NCBI GenBank assembly: GCA_001887945.1
Contig: LDOQ01000300.1
Span: forward strand, 1-64,000
Direction: 5' to 3'
Source of the DNA: Spraguea lophii
Taxonomy: Eukaryota; Microsporidia; Spragueidae
DNA: 64,000 nucleotides
Shown here: positions 10,629-20,353 of the stretch, piece by piece
Numbering within the stretch: the first letter of the stretch is position 1
Layout: every line of letters starts with the position of its first letter
Made by a program: the position numbers and the translations under genes
The notes under the pieces: model-generated
The model's database searches: none
Told to the model about the DNA's origin: nothing
Seen by the model: only the letters and a program-made list of their open reading frames with translations

Positions 10629-11111
10629 ATGCAAGCAAAAGAATCCAAATTAGTATTTAACAATAATCCTTTACCTATTCAAGCTATGATACGTATGTTC
10701 AACACCAACATAGATGGTAAAAAACAAATTATAAAAGCACTTACAACTATTAGAGGAATTGGAGATAGATTATCTCTTGCTATATTACGTAGAGCTAAAA
10801 TACCTACAGATAAAAGAGCAGGTGAATTAACAGAAGATGAACTTAATGAAATTAATGAGGTAATTTTAAATCCACAGAAATATGATATACCAGAGTGGAT
10901 GTTAAATCATCAAAATGATCCTATTGATGGAACAACTAAACATCTTATAGGTAACCAAATAGAAGGAACCATCAGATTATGGAATGAAAGAGGAAAGAAG
11001 ATAGGATTAGTAAGAGCTTTTAGAACATCTTTAGGATTGAAAGTAAGAGGACAAAGAACTAAGAGTAATGGAAGAGGTGGAAGGACAATGGGTGTTTCAA
11101 GAAAGAAATAA
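10629..11111 (+). CDS. RPS18: 40S ribosomal protein S18
   Basis: 160 residues, the size of eukaryotic S18 (bacterial S13 family). The hallmarks are present in order: MFNTNIDGKKQIIKALTTIRG, KRAGELTEDELNE, the YDIPEWMLNHQND segment, and a basic tail LGLKVRGQRTKSNGRGGRT ending GVSRKK. It sits at the head of the small subunit and contacts the large subunit through a bridge at the top. The middle GTTKHLIGNQIEGTIRLW segment is the least conserved part, but the protein is complete and certainly functional. The CCCC tract at 10621-10624 marks the start. Confidence 0.97.
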   Translation: MQAKESKLVFNNNPLPIQAMIRMFNTNIDGKKQIIKALTTIRGIGDRLSLAILRRAKIPTDKRAGELTEDELNEINEVILNPQKYDIPEWMLNHQNDPIDGTTKHLIGNQIEGTIRLWNERGKKIGLVRAFRTSLGLKVRGQRTKSNGRGGRTMGVSRKK

Positions 11112-11216
11112 ATATTATTGGAATTGATTTTATCGGTTATATTTATTTATTTTATTTTTAACACTCTGAGTGTAATTTATTATTTTATTAATCGAATTAT
11201 ATTTATTTTATAGAAA

Positions 11217-11303
11217 TTACCGTTTCTTTACCCTGGAATTTTTAACCTTTACTTTTCTATGAAGCGTAAGACCCTGGTAATGGGGAAATAAATTGTCTTT
11301 CAT
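11217..11303 (-). CDS. Possible 28-residue basic protein in a GC-richer island
   Basis: The stretch 11215-11310 is visibly richer in G and C than the DNA around it. On the minus strand it contains an ATG frame of 28 codons ending in a very basic tail (HRKVKVKNSRVKKR), reminiscent of small ribosomal proteins. No family is recognised. On the plus strand the same stretch contains two copies of ACCCTGG 51 bp apart. It could instead be a small non-coding RNA gene, or a conserved 3' element of the kinase gene, whose stop codon lies 36 bp away. No CCC start motif precedes the ATG. Treat as tentative. Confidence 0.25.
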   Translation of the reverse strand: MKDNLFPHYQGLTLHRKVKVKNSRVKKR

Positions 11304-11338
11304 CTTCAGGTGAAAAATAAAAAGAAAAAATTACAAAT

Positions 11339-12124
11339 TTAATATAACGTTTCTTCCATATATCTCAATATACCTTTTGCATTTGATCTTTCATTACTTC
11401 TTCTTAAACAACTGATTATTATATCTACTAACCTATCATTTACATTTAAATTATCAACAACCTTTTTTCTTTTCTTATTTTTATTTTCCTGTAAAAAATG
11501 AATTATAAGATTCAATTGTTCTTTTTTATCATTTCCCATAAACAACGGTTTTCCTGTAATCATTTCAGAAAGAATACATCCAATTGACCATATATCTATT
11601 TCTGAGCCATAATTTACAGCACCTTCTAAAAGTTCTGGTGATCTATACCACAATGTTACTACTTCAGAAGAATAATAAGGCATTTCTATTTCTATTGAAC
11701 GTGCTAACCCTAAATCTGCGATTTTTACATTTCCTCTTCCATCCACCAAAATATTCTGAGGTTTTAAATCTCTGTGTATTACAGAATTCATATGCATAAA
11801 ATTTACACCTTCCATAATTTGCTTAAAACAATTTATTACATCTCCTTTCTCATTGATATATTCTAATAAATCATATTCTATAAATTCAAAAACCAATGTT
11901 AAAGAATATTCAGCATGTAATACATCTAAGAGTTTTAAAATATTTGGATGTTGTAATTTCTTCATCAATGAAATCTCTCTTAATGCTGTACTTGGAATTC
12001 CCTCATCCTCATTTAACTTTATTTTTTTTAATGCTACTATTTCATTGCTCTCTGAATCTAATGCTTCATATACCTTACTATATGTTCCTGCACCAATATA
12101 TCTTCTTTGTATGTATCTACTCAT
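11339..12124 (-). CDS. Cyclin-dependent kinase, Pho85/CDK5-like
   Basis: 261 residues, a complete but short CDK (usual length 290-310). Visible elements are the glycine loop GAGTYSKVY (11-19, with Thr14 and Tyr15), Lys33, the cyclin-binding helix PSTALRE (44-50), HRDLKPQN (117-124), DLG in place of DFG (137-139), and the activation segment YYSSEVVTLWYRSPE. The T-loop residue aligned with CDK2 Thr160 is a serine, as in Pho85 and CDK5. This argues for that branch rather than Cdc2. The C-lobe is shortened after GKPLFMG, where the 60-70 residues before the last helices are compressed. Pho85-type kinases tie phosphate and nutrient signals to growth. The start follows GGGCGTAAT rather than a CCC tract. 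Confidence 0.85.
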   Translation of the reverse strand: MSRYIQRRYIGAGTYSKVYEALDSESNEIVALKKIKLNEDEGIPSTALREISLMKKLQHPNILKLLDVLHAEYSLTLVFEFIEYDLLEYINEKGDVINCFKQIMEGVNFMHMNSVIHRDLKPQNILVDGRGNVKIADLGLARSIEIEMPYYSSEVVTLWYRSPELLEGAVNYGSEIDIWSIGCILSEMITGKPLFMGNDKKEQLNLIIHFLQENKNKKRKKVVDNLNVNDRLVDIIISCLRRSNERSNAKGILRYMEETLY

Positions 12125-12717
12125 ATTACGCCCTGTAATAAAAATTTATAAATATTTTTTTAAGGATAGGATAATGTTTATTAAATAATATTTATTGATA
12201 TTATCATTTAAAATAATTTATTAAAAATAGAAATGTATTATGATAGGAATATATTATCATTAAGATAAATTTTTACCATATTAAATATTATAATCGATTA
12301 TTTCTTTGATTAGTTTATTCTTAATATTTATATGTGTGTGATAAAATAATTATAATATTTTATAATGTTTGTATATGACGATACAAATTATATTTTTTAA
12401 TCTTTACAATACAACTAAAAAATTAATTATTAATTATATTATTTTATCTTTATAATAACTGAAACTACGATCTAAATGTAAAAAATATTATTAAATAAAA
12501 AAATAATAATTATCTTTTTTTCTGAATTCTTTACTTTTTTCCGAATTACCTTGTATTATATTATATATATTTAATTAAAATACCCTTATGTTTGGTGAAC
12601 TTCATGTATTATAATATTTTATATTTCTCATTATTTTGTTAATTCAATATTCCAATTAACATTTGTTTTTCCTCAAATGCAAAATTGACAATTTAGTAAA
12701 AGGATAAAATCATACCC
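12125..12717. other. Divergent upstream region, kinase and peroxidase
   Basis: About 590 bp of AT-rich DNA between two divergently transcribed genes. No repeat or extra gene seen. The only clear signal is the CCC (12715-12717) directly before the peroxidase ATG. Confidence 0.4.
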
Positions 12718-13191
12718 ATGTCTTTCTATTCTCTTAGTGCGATTAATGCCGACGGTGAAAAAATAGATTTTTCGCAGTTTAAAAATCAATGTTGTCTTAT
12801 TGTTAATGTAGCTAGTAAGTGTGGGCTTTCGAGTAAAACTTATAAATCTCTTGTAAGTCTTTCTAATGTTTATCCTTCTTTAAATATTTTATTATTTCCA
12901 TGTAATCAGTTTCTGGAGCAGGAACCCGGGGAAATGTGCGAAATAAAAAAATTTGTGTGGAATTATTCTAAAAGTTTTAATATCTTTGATAAAGTTGATG
13001 TTAATGGTGAAAATAGACATCCTGTATATCGATTTTTGGTTTCTCAAAAAAGTGGATGGTGGAGTGACAATATTAAGTGGAATTTTACTAAATTTTTGGT
13101 AAATAAAAAAGGGGAGGTGGTAAAAAGATATGGTCCTTTGGAAAAAGTTTGTAAAGATGATGAATATTTGATTAAAAGTTTAACGGAATAA
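12718..13191 (+). CDS. Glutathione/thioredoxin peroxidase (GPx family)
   Basis: 157 residues, the usual length for monomeric, non-selenium GPx proteins. Catalytic residues are visible: peroxidatic Cys35 in NVASKCGLSS, Gln64 in FPCNQF, and Trp121-Asn122 in IKWNFTKFLV. It reduces hydrogen peroxide and lipid hydroperoxides in the cytosol, normally using thioredoxin in fungi. The resolving cysteine of yeast Gpx3 (Cys82, in FCQLNYG) is replaced by Val80 here (FVWNYS), but a cysteine occurs six residues earlier at 74, in the same helix. CCC directly precedes the ATG. The gene is convergent with the following secreted-protein gene, with a 55-bp gap. Confidence 0.92.
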   Translation: MSFYSLSAINADGEKIDFSQFKNQCCLIVNVASKCGLSSKTYKSLVSLSNVYPSLNILLFPCNQFLEQEPGEMCEIKKFVWNYSKSFNIFDKVDVNGENRHPVYRFLVSQKSGWWSDNIKWNFTKFLVNKKGEVVKRYGPLEKVCKDDEYLIKSLTE

Positions 13192-13246
13192 AATACAATT
13201 AATTACTTTTAATTACCTTCCTGTTTCTTAAACATTTTTTTTCATT

Positions 13247-14617
13247 TTAAGATGTTGGTAAATTATCAAGAATTATATTAAATTCTCTTACTTGAACATT
13301 TGTCATTGATCCTAATGTTTTAAATATATCTTTGAGGCATTTGCAAATTTCATTCTTGTCATTACCAGTATAAGTAGGATGTAAATCTCTTATACATTCG
13401 GAAGGGAGTAGATCTTCATCTTCAAATGATCGTCCTTGATCCTTTTTACACATATTTGTCATTTTTCCTTTTTTTGTTCTAATGCTATCTTTACTTTCCG
13501 ATCTATCTCCAATACTTTGATCGTCACTTACCTCAAGAAATTTTTGATGTTTGGATATTCCATCTTCTTTGTACATGTCTTGAAATTTTTGTGAAAGTGG
13601 TGATCTTTTTCGAGCTTTAACCGTATCAGTAATGTTAGCATATATCGGATCTGATCTTTTTTTCTTACTAATTTTAGTTTGTTTTAAACCATTCCTTCGT
13701 GTATTAACCGCTTCAATGACCCATTCTTCAACAAGCTCTTCGTCGATTCTACCTAAAGGTTCTTGTCTCAAAAACAATCTCGCCTTATCATCACACTCGT
13801 TTTTAACTTCACTTACGTCCATATTGTTAAGATTCTTTAGTTTGCTTTCGTAATTTTGTTTTGACTCCTTATATTCTTCTAATATTACTTTTCTAAACTC
13901 ATTATCAACTGGATAAGCTTTAATGTCTTTTTTTCCACAACGTTCTAAAAGCGCTATTTTTCTACGCAAACGTGCGATATCTTTTTCATAACTTGTTTTC
14001 AACGAGTAAACATAACACCCAATACAATCATAAACATATTTGTTGAAGAGAGGAATAAATGGAATTAATAAATCCTTACTTTTTTCATTGGCATCTTCAT
14101 GTATTTCGTCAATAAGCATATCATCACTTTCGTCAACATCTGGTAATGCTGGTGTCTCTCTAAACCCAGTTTCGATATTCACTTCAGGGTTTTTATTGGA
14201 TTTAACACATTCATCATGATTTTTTCCATTCCCCATATTCCAAGATTTTACTCTCTCCTCTGACGAGTTTCTTTCAGGTATGACACCTATCAAGGTTTCT
14301 ATTTTCTCCTTTTCACCCTCTCTTTTTTTATCATAACGCGATTCTATTTTTGAAATACATAATAGAATATTGCTTAATGTTAAATCAAGTTTATTTCCCA
14401 ATAATTCAAATCCTTCGTTAATTTTGCAATTAGATTTTGAAAGTTCATCTAATACAACTTCAGCTGGTTTCATAATTTCACATTCGTTATTATCATTAGA
14501 TGGTACAACTTGATCCTCATATCTTTTATAAATTCTACTATGGTGATTTCTCTCGCTATCATTATCAGAACAATAAACTTTAGTTTGTAAGAATAAAATA
14601 TATGTTAGAATATTCAT
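13247..14617 (-). CDS. Secreted protein of unknown function
   Basis: 456 residues beginning with a hydrophobic stretch, ILTYILFLQTKVYCSDN, that fits a signal peptide with cleavage near residue 17. The rest is soluble and highly charged, with about ten cysteines spread through it, a helical Lys/Glu-rich centre (about 210-300) containing RLRRKIALLERCGKK, a basic patch near 325 (KISKKKRSD) and no transmembrane segment. I recognise no family. Codon use is less AT-biased than its neighbours. The start has no CCC motif, which is shared with the other exported proteins here. It opens a 16-kb run of minus-strand genes for exported or membrane proteins. A host-exposed or spore-wall role is possible, but nothing in the sequence proves it. 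Confidence 0.7.
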   Translation of the reverse strand: MNILTYILFLQTKVYCSDNDSERNHHSRIYKRYEDQVVPSNDNNECEIMKPAEVVLDELSKSNCKINEGFELLGNKLDLTLSNILLCISKIESRYDKKREGEKEKIETLIGVIPERNSSEERVKSWNMGNGKNHDECVKSNKNPEVNIETGFRETPALPDVDESDDMLIDEIHEDANEKSKDLLIPFIPLFNKYVYDCIGCYVYSLKTSYEKDIARLRRKIALLERCGKKDIKAYPVDNEFRKVILEEYKESKQNYESKLKNLNNMDVSEVKNECDDKARLFLRQEPLGRIDEELVEEWVIEAVNTRRNGLKQTKISKKKRSDPIYANITDTVKARKRSPLSQKFQDMYKEDGISKHQKFLEVSDDQSIGDRSESKDSIRTKKGKMTNMCKKDQGRSFEDEDLLPSECIRDLHPTYTGNDKNEICKCLKDIFKTLGSMTNVQVREFNIILDNLPTS

Positions 14618-15844
14618 ATTTTACGAATATCGTTTTTATTTATATCAGATTTATTACTATATTTGGTAGATTTTCTGAATATAGTACTATCAAAAAATAG
14701 GTAAAAATATTACATATTTTTTTTTCTGTGCATTTAAAAGAGGAGAGTATTCTGCATCTTTTTTATATCAACATAAAAATATATGTATATTTCTAAATAT
14801 ATCAAAGAATTTAGATTATTTTTTTACATCTGCAAACCATAAATACATTGTAAAATAGATATTATAAATAATATTCTTCTTAATAAAATTACTATATTTA
14901 TATATTTTCTATTTTAGGTACTATCTTATATTTATCTTATCTTATATAAAATAGTTTTATATGTTTAATGTTTTAATAGGTTAAAATGCCGTGTATCTTA
15001 AGTTAATTATAAAATTTGAATTTTTTCGTATTAAATTTTTGGAAATAAATAAATATATTTCACAAAGAATGTTTCATCGTATAATAAACAATAGAGATTA
15101 AATTATGATTTCTAATGTTTTATTAAATATAGCGATATATATTACAAATTATCTTTTTTCGTTTTTATAATATCCTACTATGTAATATTATATAGAAGAT
15201 ATTGTAAAATATAAAAATTGGAATAAAAGAACACAGAAACACATGAAAATACATTATAAATCTAATAAAGTATTACCTACTACAATATTATCAAAAACTG
15301 TATAATATTATCACAAAAAAATATTGGTAATATGATATATATTTAAATATTAACTTGTACGTAATAAAGTGGAAAGGTATATAGATAAAGGGTGTTATTG
15401 ATTTGCGTAACTAATAAAACTATATCATCCCAAATTATACGGAAATATCTCGTTAATACGACTTTTATAATATTTATCAGGGATAAATTAAACAGTTTTA
15501 AGGAAATGAATATCACTGATTATAGTATATTGCATTATATTAAAGTGTTTAAAATGTAAGTAAATAATTATTAATGACGAAATCAAAGTTTAAAAATCTT
15601 TAAAAATAAATTATGCTTTTTAATAAAAACTTTTTTAAACATACTTAAAGCTCTCTAATTGGTTTTAAATATTAACGTTCTAATATTATGGTTTTTTTAA
15701 CGCACGTAATATATTTGTACAATTTATTTTTATATATATACATATTAAGTTGATCTTATATTATATTTCAGAATGTTAAATATTTGTATGATATTTTACT
15801 GTTACTACATAGACATTGCGTGATACAACACTTTATTTACATAA
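14618..15844. other. Gene-free spacer
   Basis: AT-rich and without a gene. The longest suggestive piece is an open stretch of about 46 codons at 15420-15559 with no start codon, bounded by stops. It may be a relic, but I cannot assign it. Confidence 0.35.
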
Positions 15845-15995
15845 CGTTGGCAAAATAAATAATCAATATAGAACTTAAATTACAATAGCTAATCAATACT
15901 TTGATCTAATACCGAGTTATTGTCCAAATAAAGCTAAGCTATATTATTAAATTCACACATTCGACTCTTCTCTCATGAAATAATGTATACTTTAT
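15845..15995 (-). repeat. SINE-like fragment (doubtful)
   Basis: Blocks resembling AGTAATCAATAC, ATTGCAACTACATCAG and CTACTTTAATCTA of the intact repeat appear in the right order on the minus strand, then a TATCGAAT-like remnant. The match is heavily eroded. Confidence 0.35.
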
Positions 15996-16189
15996 TGTTT
16001 TGAAAAATTTCCGATAATGATTTCAAATTTGTTAATGTTAAACTCGTCTATTATCTCCTAGTTATTGGCTGATGAAGTTTATCTAGCAGCCTCATAAAAA
16101 ACTATTAGAATAATAAATATTATTAATAAGAATAAGTTAATTATATGATTATTAATGAAGATTATACTTTAATTATATCTTGTATTATA

Positions 16190-17998
16190 ATTTTGAATGA
16201 ATATATACTTAGCTAATTTGATTGGAATTACTAAATTTACGTTATTTTGGTCAATACAATGTAAAAAATATTAGATTTAAATTTTATTAAAATATGAAGA
16301 TTTCAATAATACGTATCGGCTCAAATTTCTAATTTTTTTGGATATAAAAATAAAAAATGATAAAAAATGGATTTAATTATCCCAATCAAGGATGTAAGAT
16401 TTGATGGTAAGTTTGATAAATAATATTCGAAAGAAATAATGACAAATGTTTTCTATTCTTAGCAATATTGGAAAAGATGATATGTCGTGGTAGACATTAT
16501 AAATTTTTTTAAAAAATTGTTAACAAGTTTTTTTATTTAAGCGAAAATCAGCATTGGCAACAAAATCATTTGTGAGTACAACACAAAAGATATGATGTTT
16601 CTAAATCCATTTTTTCCTCCTGACTCATTGATAGTTTTATCTTGATAAATCATATCTTCTTGTTCTCTAATGTGATCTTGTAACTTTCTTGACGTATCTT
16701 TCGTCTGTGACTTGTCTGGATTTATCTTTGTATTCTGTCTAAATTGCTTTTTTGGTTCAATGAAATCTTGTCTGTTATGTATTTCAACTGGTTCGTTAAT
16801 CTCGCCGGATTTATTTGATCTACCAGAGTTTGTGTTAGCTTCTTTTCTAGGTTGGTTTTCTGATTTATCGACTTTTTGATTTGGATTTGAACTTTTAATA
16901 GAATTTGGTTCAGATTGTTCGCCGGGTCCATTGGAATCTTGTTTTTCAGGTGTTTTAGCCGGGTTACTAATCTCGTTGGGTGTACGTTCATTTAAATTTG
17001 TGTTAGCTTCTCGTCCAAGTTGGTCTTCTTGATTTTCCTGTAATTTATATCTAATTATATTCTTTAATAAACTCATTGAATCGGGAATCTGGTTATTTGT
17101 TATTTTACGAAGAAACTCCATATTATTTTCATCTTGCATAACTATATTTCCCGGTCCAATATTCATAATTGATATTTTCTTAAATTGGTTGTACGTTTTT
17201 GTTAGTTTTAAAGAATAATTTATATTCGCGATATATGATGAAGAGTAATTTCTCTCTTCTAATTTCAATTCATATCCATTAATTTTAACTGTTTGGTCTA
17301 TATCAATTTTGTTGTTACTGAAAGGATAAATTTTAACATTTTTAAAGAAAAAATCTATCATAAAACACTCTTCTGTTTTTACAATATCATTGTCTTCCAA
17401 AGCAAAACATGCATAATAATGTTTATCGCACAGAGAATTGATTTTAGTGTCTTGATAATTTTTTACGGTAACTTTGCAAACCATCCCTTGAATTAGCGAT
17501 AAAACATCTTCAGTATGTATAACAAAACCAATCAATTCTAAATCACATGGAAATTCGGTTTTTTTTGCAGAGAATCCTGGTTTATAACTCAAAATAAATT
17601 TAAGTTCTTTATTCATATTAACAATCTCTGGTTTTGAGGAAAAAAATCGTTTTTTGCTGACAATTATATTTGATTTGTCAAATTCCAAAGCGTTTACTTT
17701 TATATATCCATTCAACATCAACAAAATATTGAAAATTAAGTATTGTATTCCAATGATTTTCATTATAGAATTATAGATTATTGTCTTATATAAATAAATA
17801 AATAAAATGACATCGCAAAATCCTCAAAAATATGACATTTGATATTATTGACATTCTCCTTTTATAAAAGTAAAAATTAAATAAAATACATCATTATTGT
17901 ATAGTATTTGTCAATTTGCAATAAGTAAAACATGGAATTCATTAACTTTTAGGCTTTAAAACTTTTAAAAATTCATATTTAACAAAAATCAAAAATAT
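16190..17998. repeat. Segmental duplication, copy A
   Basis: 17000-17876 is nearly identical to 22790-23685, covering the N-terminal two thirds of the coding sequence and about 110 bp upstream. A second matching block lies at 17926-17998 (copy B 23815-23885, containing GGAATTCATTAACTTTTA). Downstream, 16260-16330 resembles 19880-19960 (TTTTATTAAAAT, then AATAATACGTATC against AATAATATGTATC). So the duplicated unit was larger than the gene, and copy B was later split by a transposon. Confidence 0.7.
16537..17763 (-). CDS. Exported repeat-containing protein, copy A
   Basis: 408 residues: signal peptide (about 1-25), a globular region (about 30-245) with paired cysteines (Cys78, Cys97, Cys110, Cys116/120, Cys133 region), then a hydrophilic region with two 56-residue repeats rich in Asn, Ser, Glu and Lys (units contain EANTN...TPNEIS...SNPNQKVDKSE). 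It ends in a hydrophobic tail with no residues after it (FVLYSQMILLPMLIFA), typical of a GPI-anchor signal. The likely location is the cell or spore surface. The globular part is almost identical to the gene at 21337-23559, showing recent duplication or gene conversion. One difference is a cluster of three base changes turning FFQK into FSSK near residue 43. No known family. No CCC start motif. Confidence 0.75.
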   Translation of the reverse strand: MKIIGIQYLIFNILLMLNGYIKVNALEFDKSNIIVSKKRFFSSKPEIVNMNKELKFILSYKPGFSAKKTEFPCDLELIGFVIHTEDVLSLIQGMVCKVTVKNYQDTKINSLCDKHYYACFALEDNDIVKTEECFMIDFFFKNVKIYPFSNNKIDIDQTVKINGYELKLEERNYSSSYIANINYSLKLTKTYNQFKKISIMNIGPGNIVMQDENNMEFLRKITNNQIPDSMSLLKNIIRYKLQENQEDQLGREANTNLNERTPNEISNPAKTPEKQDSNGPGEQSEPNSIKSSNPNQKVDKSENQPRKEANTNSGRSNKSGEINEPVEIHNRQDFIEPKKQFRQNTKINPDKSQTKDTSRKLQDHIREQEDMIYQDKTINESGGKNGFRNIISFVLYSQMILLPMLIFA

Positions 17999-18639
17999 AT
18001 TCATAAATACAATAAATTGAATATTTTCTATTTTCCTCAAATATCTATTCGGTAATCTTTGATAACAGCAAATCCACAGCGTTATTGTATTTGAATTTCA
18101 CGTTTAAAAATATTTTCAAAGCCGAAGGTGATAGGGCAATTTGAATGAATCATGTTCATCGTCTTAACTTATATATCCATGCCATGTTATTCTTATAATA
18201 CCAAAGCGCTGGTTATATGTTTAAATACAATATACATATAAATTATGATTTGGTTAGAATTATACAAAGAAAGAAGTTGAAATTATCTTAAATTTATGAA
18301 ATAATGGTAATATATTATGAGCAAATCTTTAATATTCGGAATCATATAATAAAATGAAATTAATATATATATACATCAAAGTTGGTTAACACGTAGGCTG
18401 AAAACGAATATTCATGAATAAAAATCAGAAGAAAGTAAATAAATAAAAAATATTAGAACGTAAATAAATCCTTCAAATAAGTTTATGTCATTTTACCTGG
18501 AACTGGATTCTTAAAAGTATTCTTATACGTCATTAAAGATGTTACTTCTTTTAAATTTTATAAATTTTATAAAATGCATCATCTTCCTTTTATGCTATGT
18601 GTGTGTATTGTTTTATTTTTTGAATGATTATTCTGAGAT
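17999..18639. other. Gene-free spacer
   Basis: AT-rich. I see no gene, RNA or clear repeat here. Confidence 0.35.
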
Positions 18640-19094
18640 GATTCTACTTATTTAAATTTGTGTAACTTTTTCAACAGTCAAACATAACCATAAAATATTT
18701 AAAAACATTTTAACGATTTTTCTTGTTCAAAGGTGACATATTTCTTTCAAATATTTCTTCAAAACAGACATTCCCCTATTGTTTTAAAAATTCCTCTAAA
18801 AATCTATTTAATTTTTATTAATTCTCATTTGTTATACTTTCTTTTATATATAACAAATTTGTTAAATTCAACATATTGATCTGGTTCACTAATTTTTTTA
18901 CTTATTATTTTTATATTATTCTCAAAATTATAATTTTTAATCCATTCATATAAAATAATTATAAAACCTTTAAATATGATTTTTTTCATGTATAATAACG
19001 TAGCAAATGTTAAAATTCTCATGTATTTTTTACAAATATCTTTAATACATCTAAAATAACTTAATTCTTTTGGTTTGGAAAATATGAGCTTCAT
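18640..19094 (-). pseudogene. Merlin/ISXO2-like transposase relic, N-terminal part
   Basis: An 89-codon frame (18825-19094) begins with a YFRCIKDICKKYMRILTF segment, like the CxxxxC zinc-ribbon remnant and following segment in ISXO2/Merlin transposases, where the next part is a Trp-containing helix. Here that part reads FIIILYEWIKNYNFEN. Downstream, to about 18640, other frames contain TIGECLF and KKYVTFEQEK, loosely matching IGGxGxxVEID and RKYxRGRxLxxQ. Stops separate the pieces and the catalytic acids are not intact. I rate this lower than the relic at 20354-20900. Confidence 0.4.
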
Positions 19095-20353
19095 GCTTTT
19101 TTACATATCATATTTTCAAGCAATAGTTCCATATCCTAAATATGAATACACAAAACTTGGTATTTAAAATAAACGAATGAAAATCAATATCATTTCTATT
19201 GAACTTTTTGTTTAATATCATTTACGAGGAGATAACAGTTTTTTTTATAATACATGTGTATTACGTTGTTAAAAATCACTTATACTGAATGATAAGTCGT
19301 TGAATATATGTAAGGTGTTATTATTAAAAACAATTTGTGAAAATATAAATTTATGTATGAAGAAAAACTTTTATTTTTTTCATAAAATACAATTCTAAAC
19401 AAAACAGTGAATTACTCAACAAAGATGTTCAAAGCCTTTATTAGTTGAGAATAAAAGATATAAAATAGAAATAATGTGACCAATGTTTAAATAACTTTAT
19501 TTGACGGAATAAAAATGCAATCACACCTGTTTACGTAAAAATACAATATGTCGATGCATCCGTATTGATAATTTGCGATTCTGTTTACTTAAACAGAAAA
19601 TATCCCAATAATAAATATTTTTTTATATAATTCAACAAAATTTGTTAGGAAGTTCATATTTAAGTTATTTTAAGCTGTTTTTTTAAACAAACAAAGACGT
19701 TAGTTATTTATTTCCTTTAAGTTCATAAAGTTTTATGTAATTTCATCTCTAATCCCAGATTAATACATTGCGCAGGTTATATATCAGTTATATATTTTGT
19801 ACTGTATTTTTAAATAAAGAGATATTTAGTTGATTTAATTATAAGTATTATATTTACTATTGGTCCTTTTGATATAATGAAAATATATTGAATTGGGATT
19901 TTATTAAAATGAAAATATTACCAATAATATGTATCATATAAAATTTCCGAAACTCTGTGAATAAGAAAATACGATATTAAGAATATTTGGAGTAAATAAA
20001 TCTAATACAAATCAAATTGTATTTGTAATAAGATCTAATGATATCAAATTTAATTAACAAGTTTAAATGATTTGAACAGACTTTAAAAAACTTATATTAT
20101 TTAAATTGTTTTTTATAATTAGAGTTTTTAGAATTGTAAAGGTCAAATTCATAATTTCTTATTGAAATTAACCAAGAGCAAGAAACAAGTAGTATTACAA
20201 GCGTGGGTTTTTATAAGATAGTTAATAATATATTCAGAATAATATAACCCTCAAGCGCATGATGGTCTCTGAAAAGATACATATGCAGGAAATATAAAAA
20301 ATTTCAGCAAAACTAACAATAAAAATAAATAAGATAGGTATATTGTGGACTAT
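19095..20353. other. Gene-free spacer
   Basis: AT-rich. The stretch near 19850-19990 resembles DNA downstream of copy A (16200-16330), marking the far end of the segmental duplication. No gene seen. The minus-strand frame at 20234-20506 overlaps the transposase relic that follows and is not supported. Confidence 0.4.

Noticed and set aside
11215..11310. 5S rRNA, U5 or U6 snRNA in the GC-richer island
   Set aside because: Parts such as CCCTGG...GAAGC and CCTTTACTTTT recall 5S and the U5 loop, but the stems do not pair and the core motifs (ACAGAGA for U6) are missing.
19740..19790. Possible further SINE copy
   Set aside because: Only one short block (TTCATCTCTAATCCCAGATT) resembles the repeat. 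The order of blocks does not follow.
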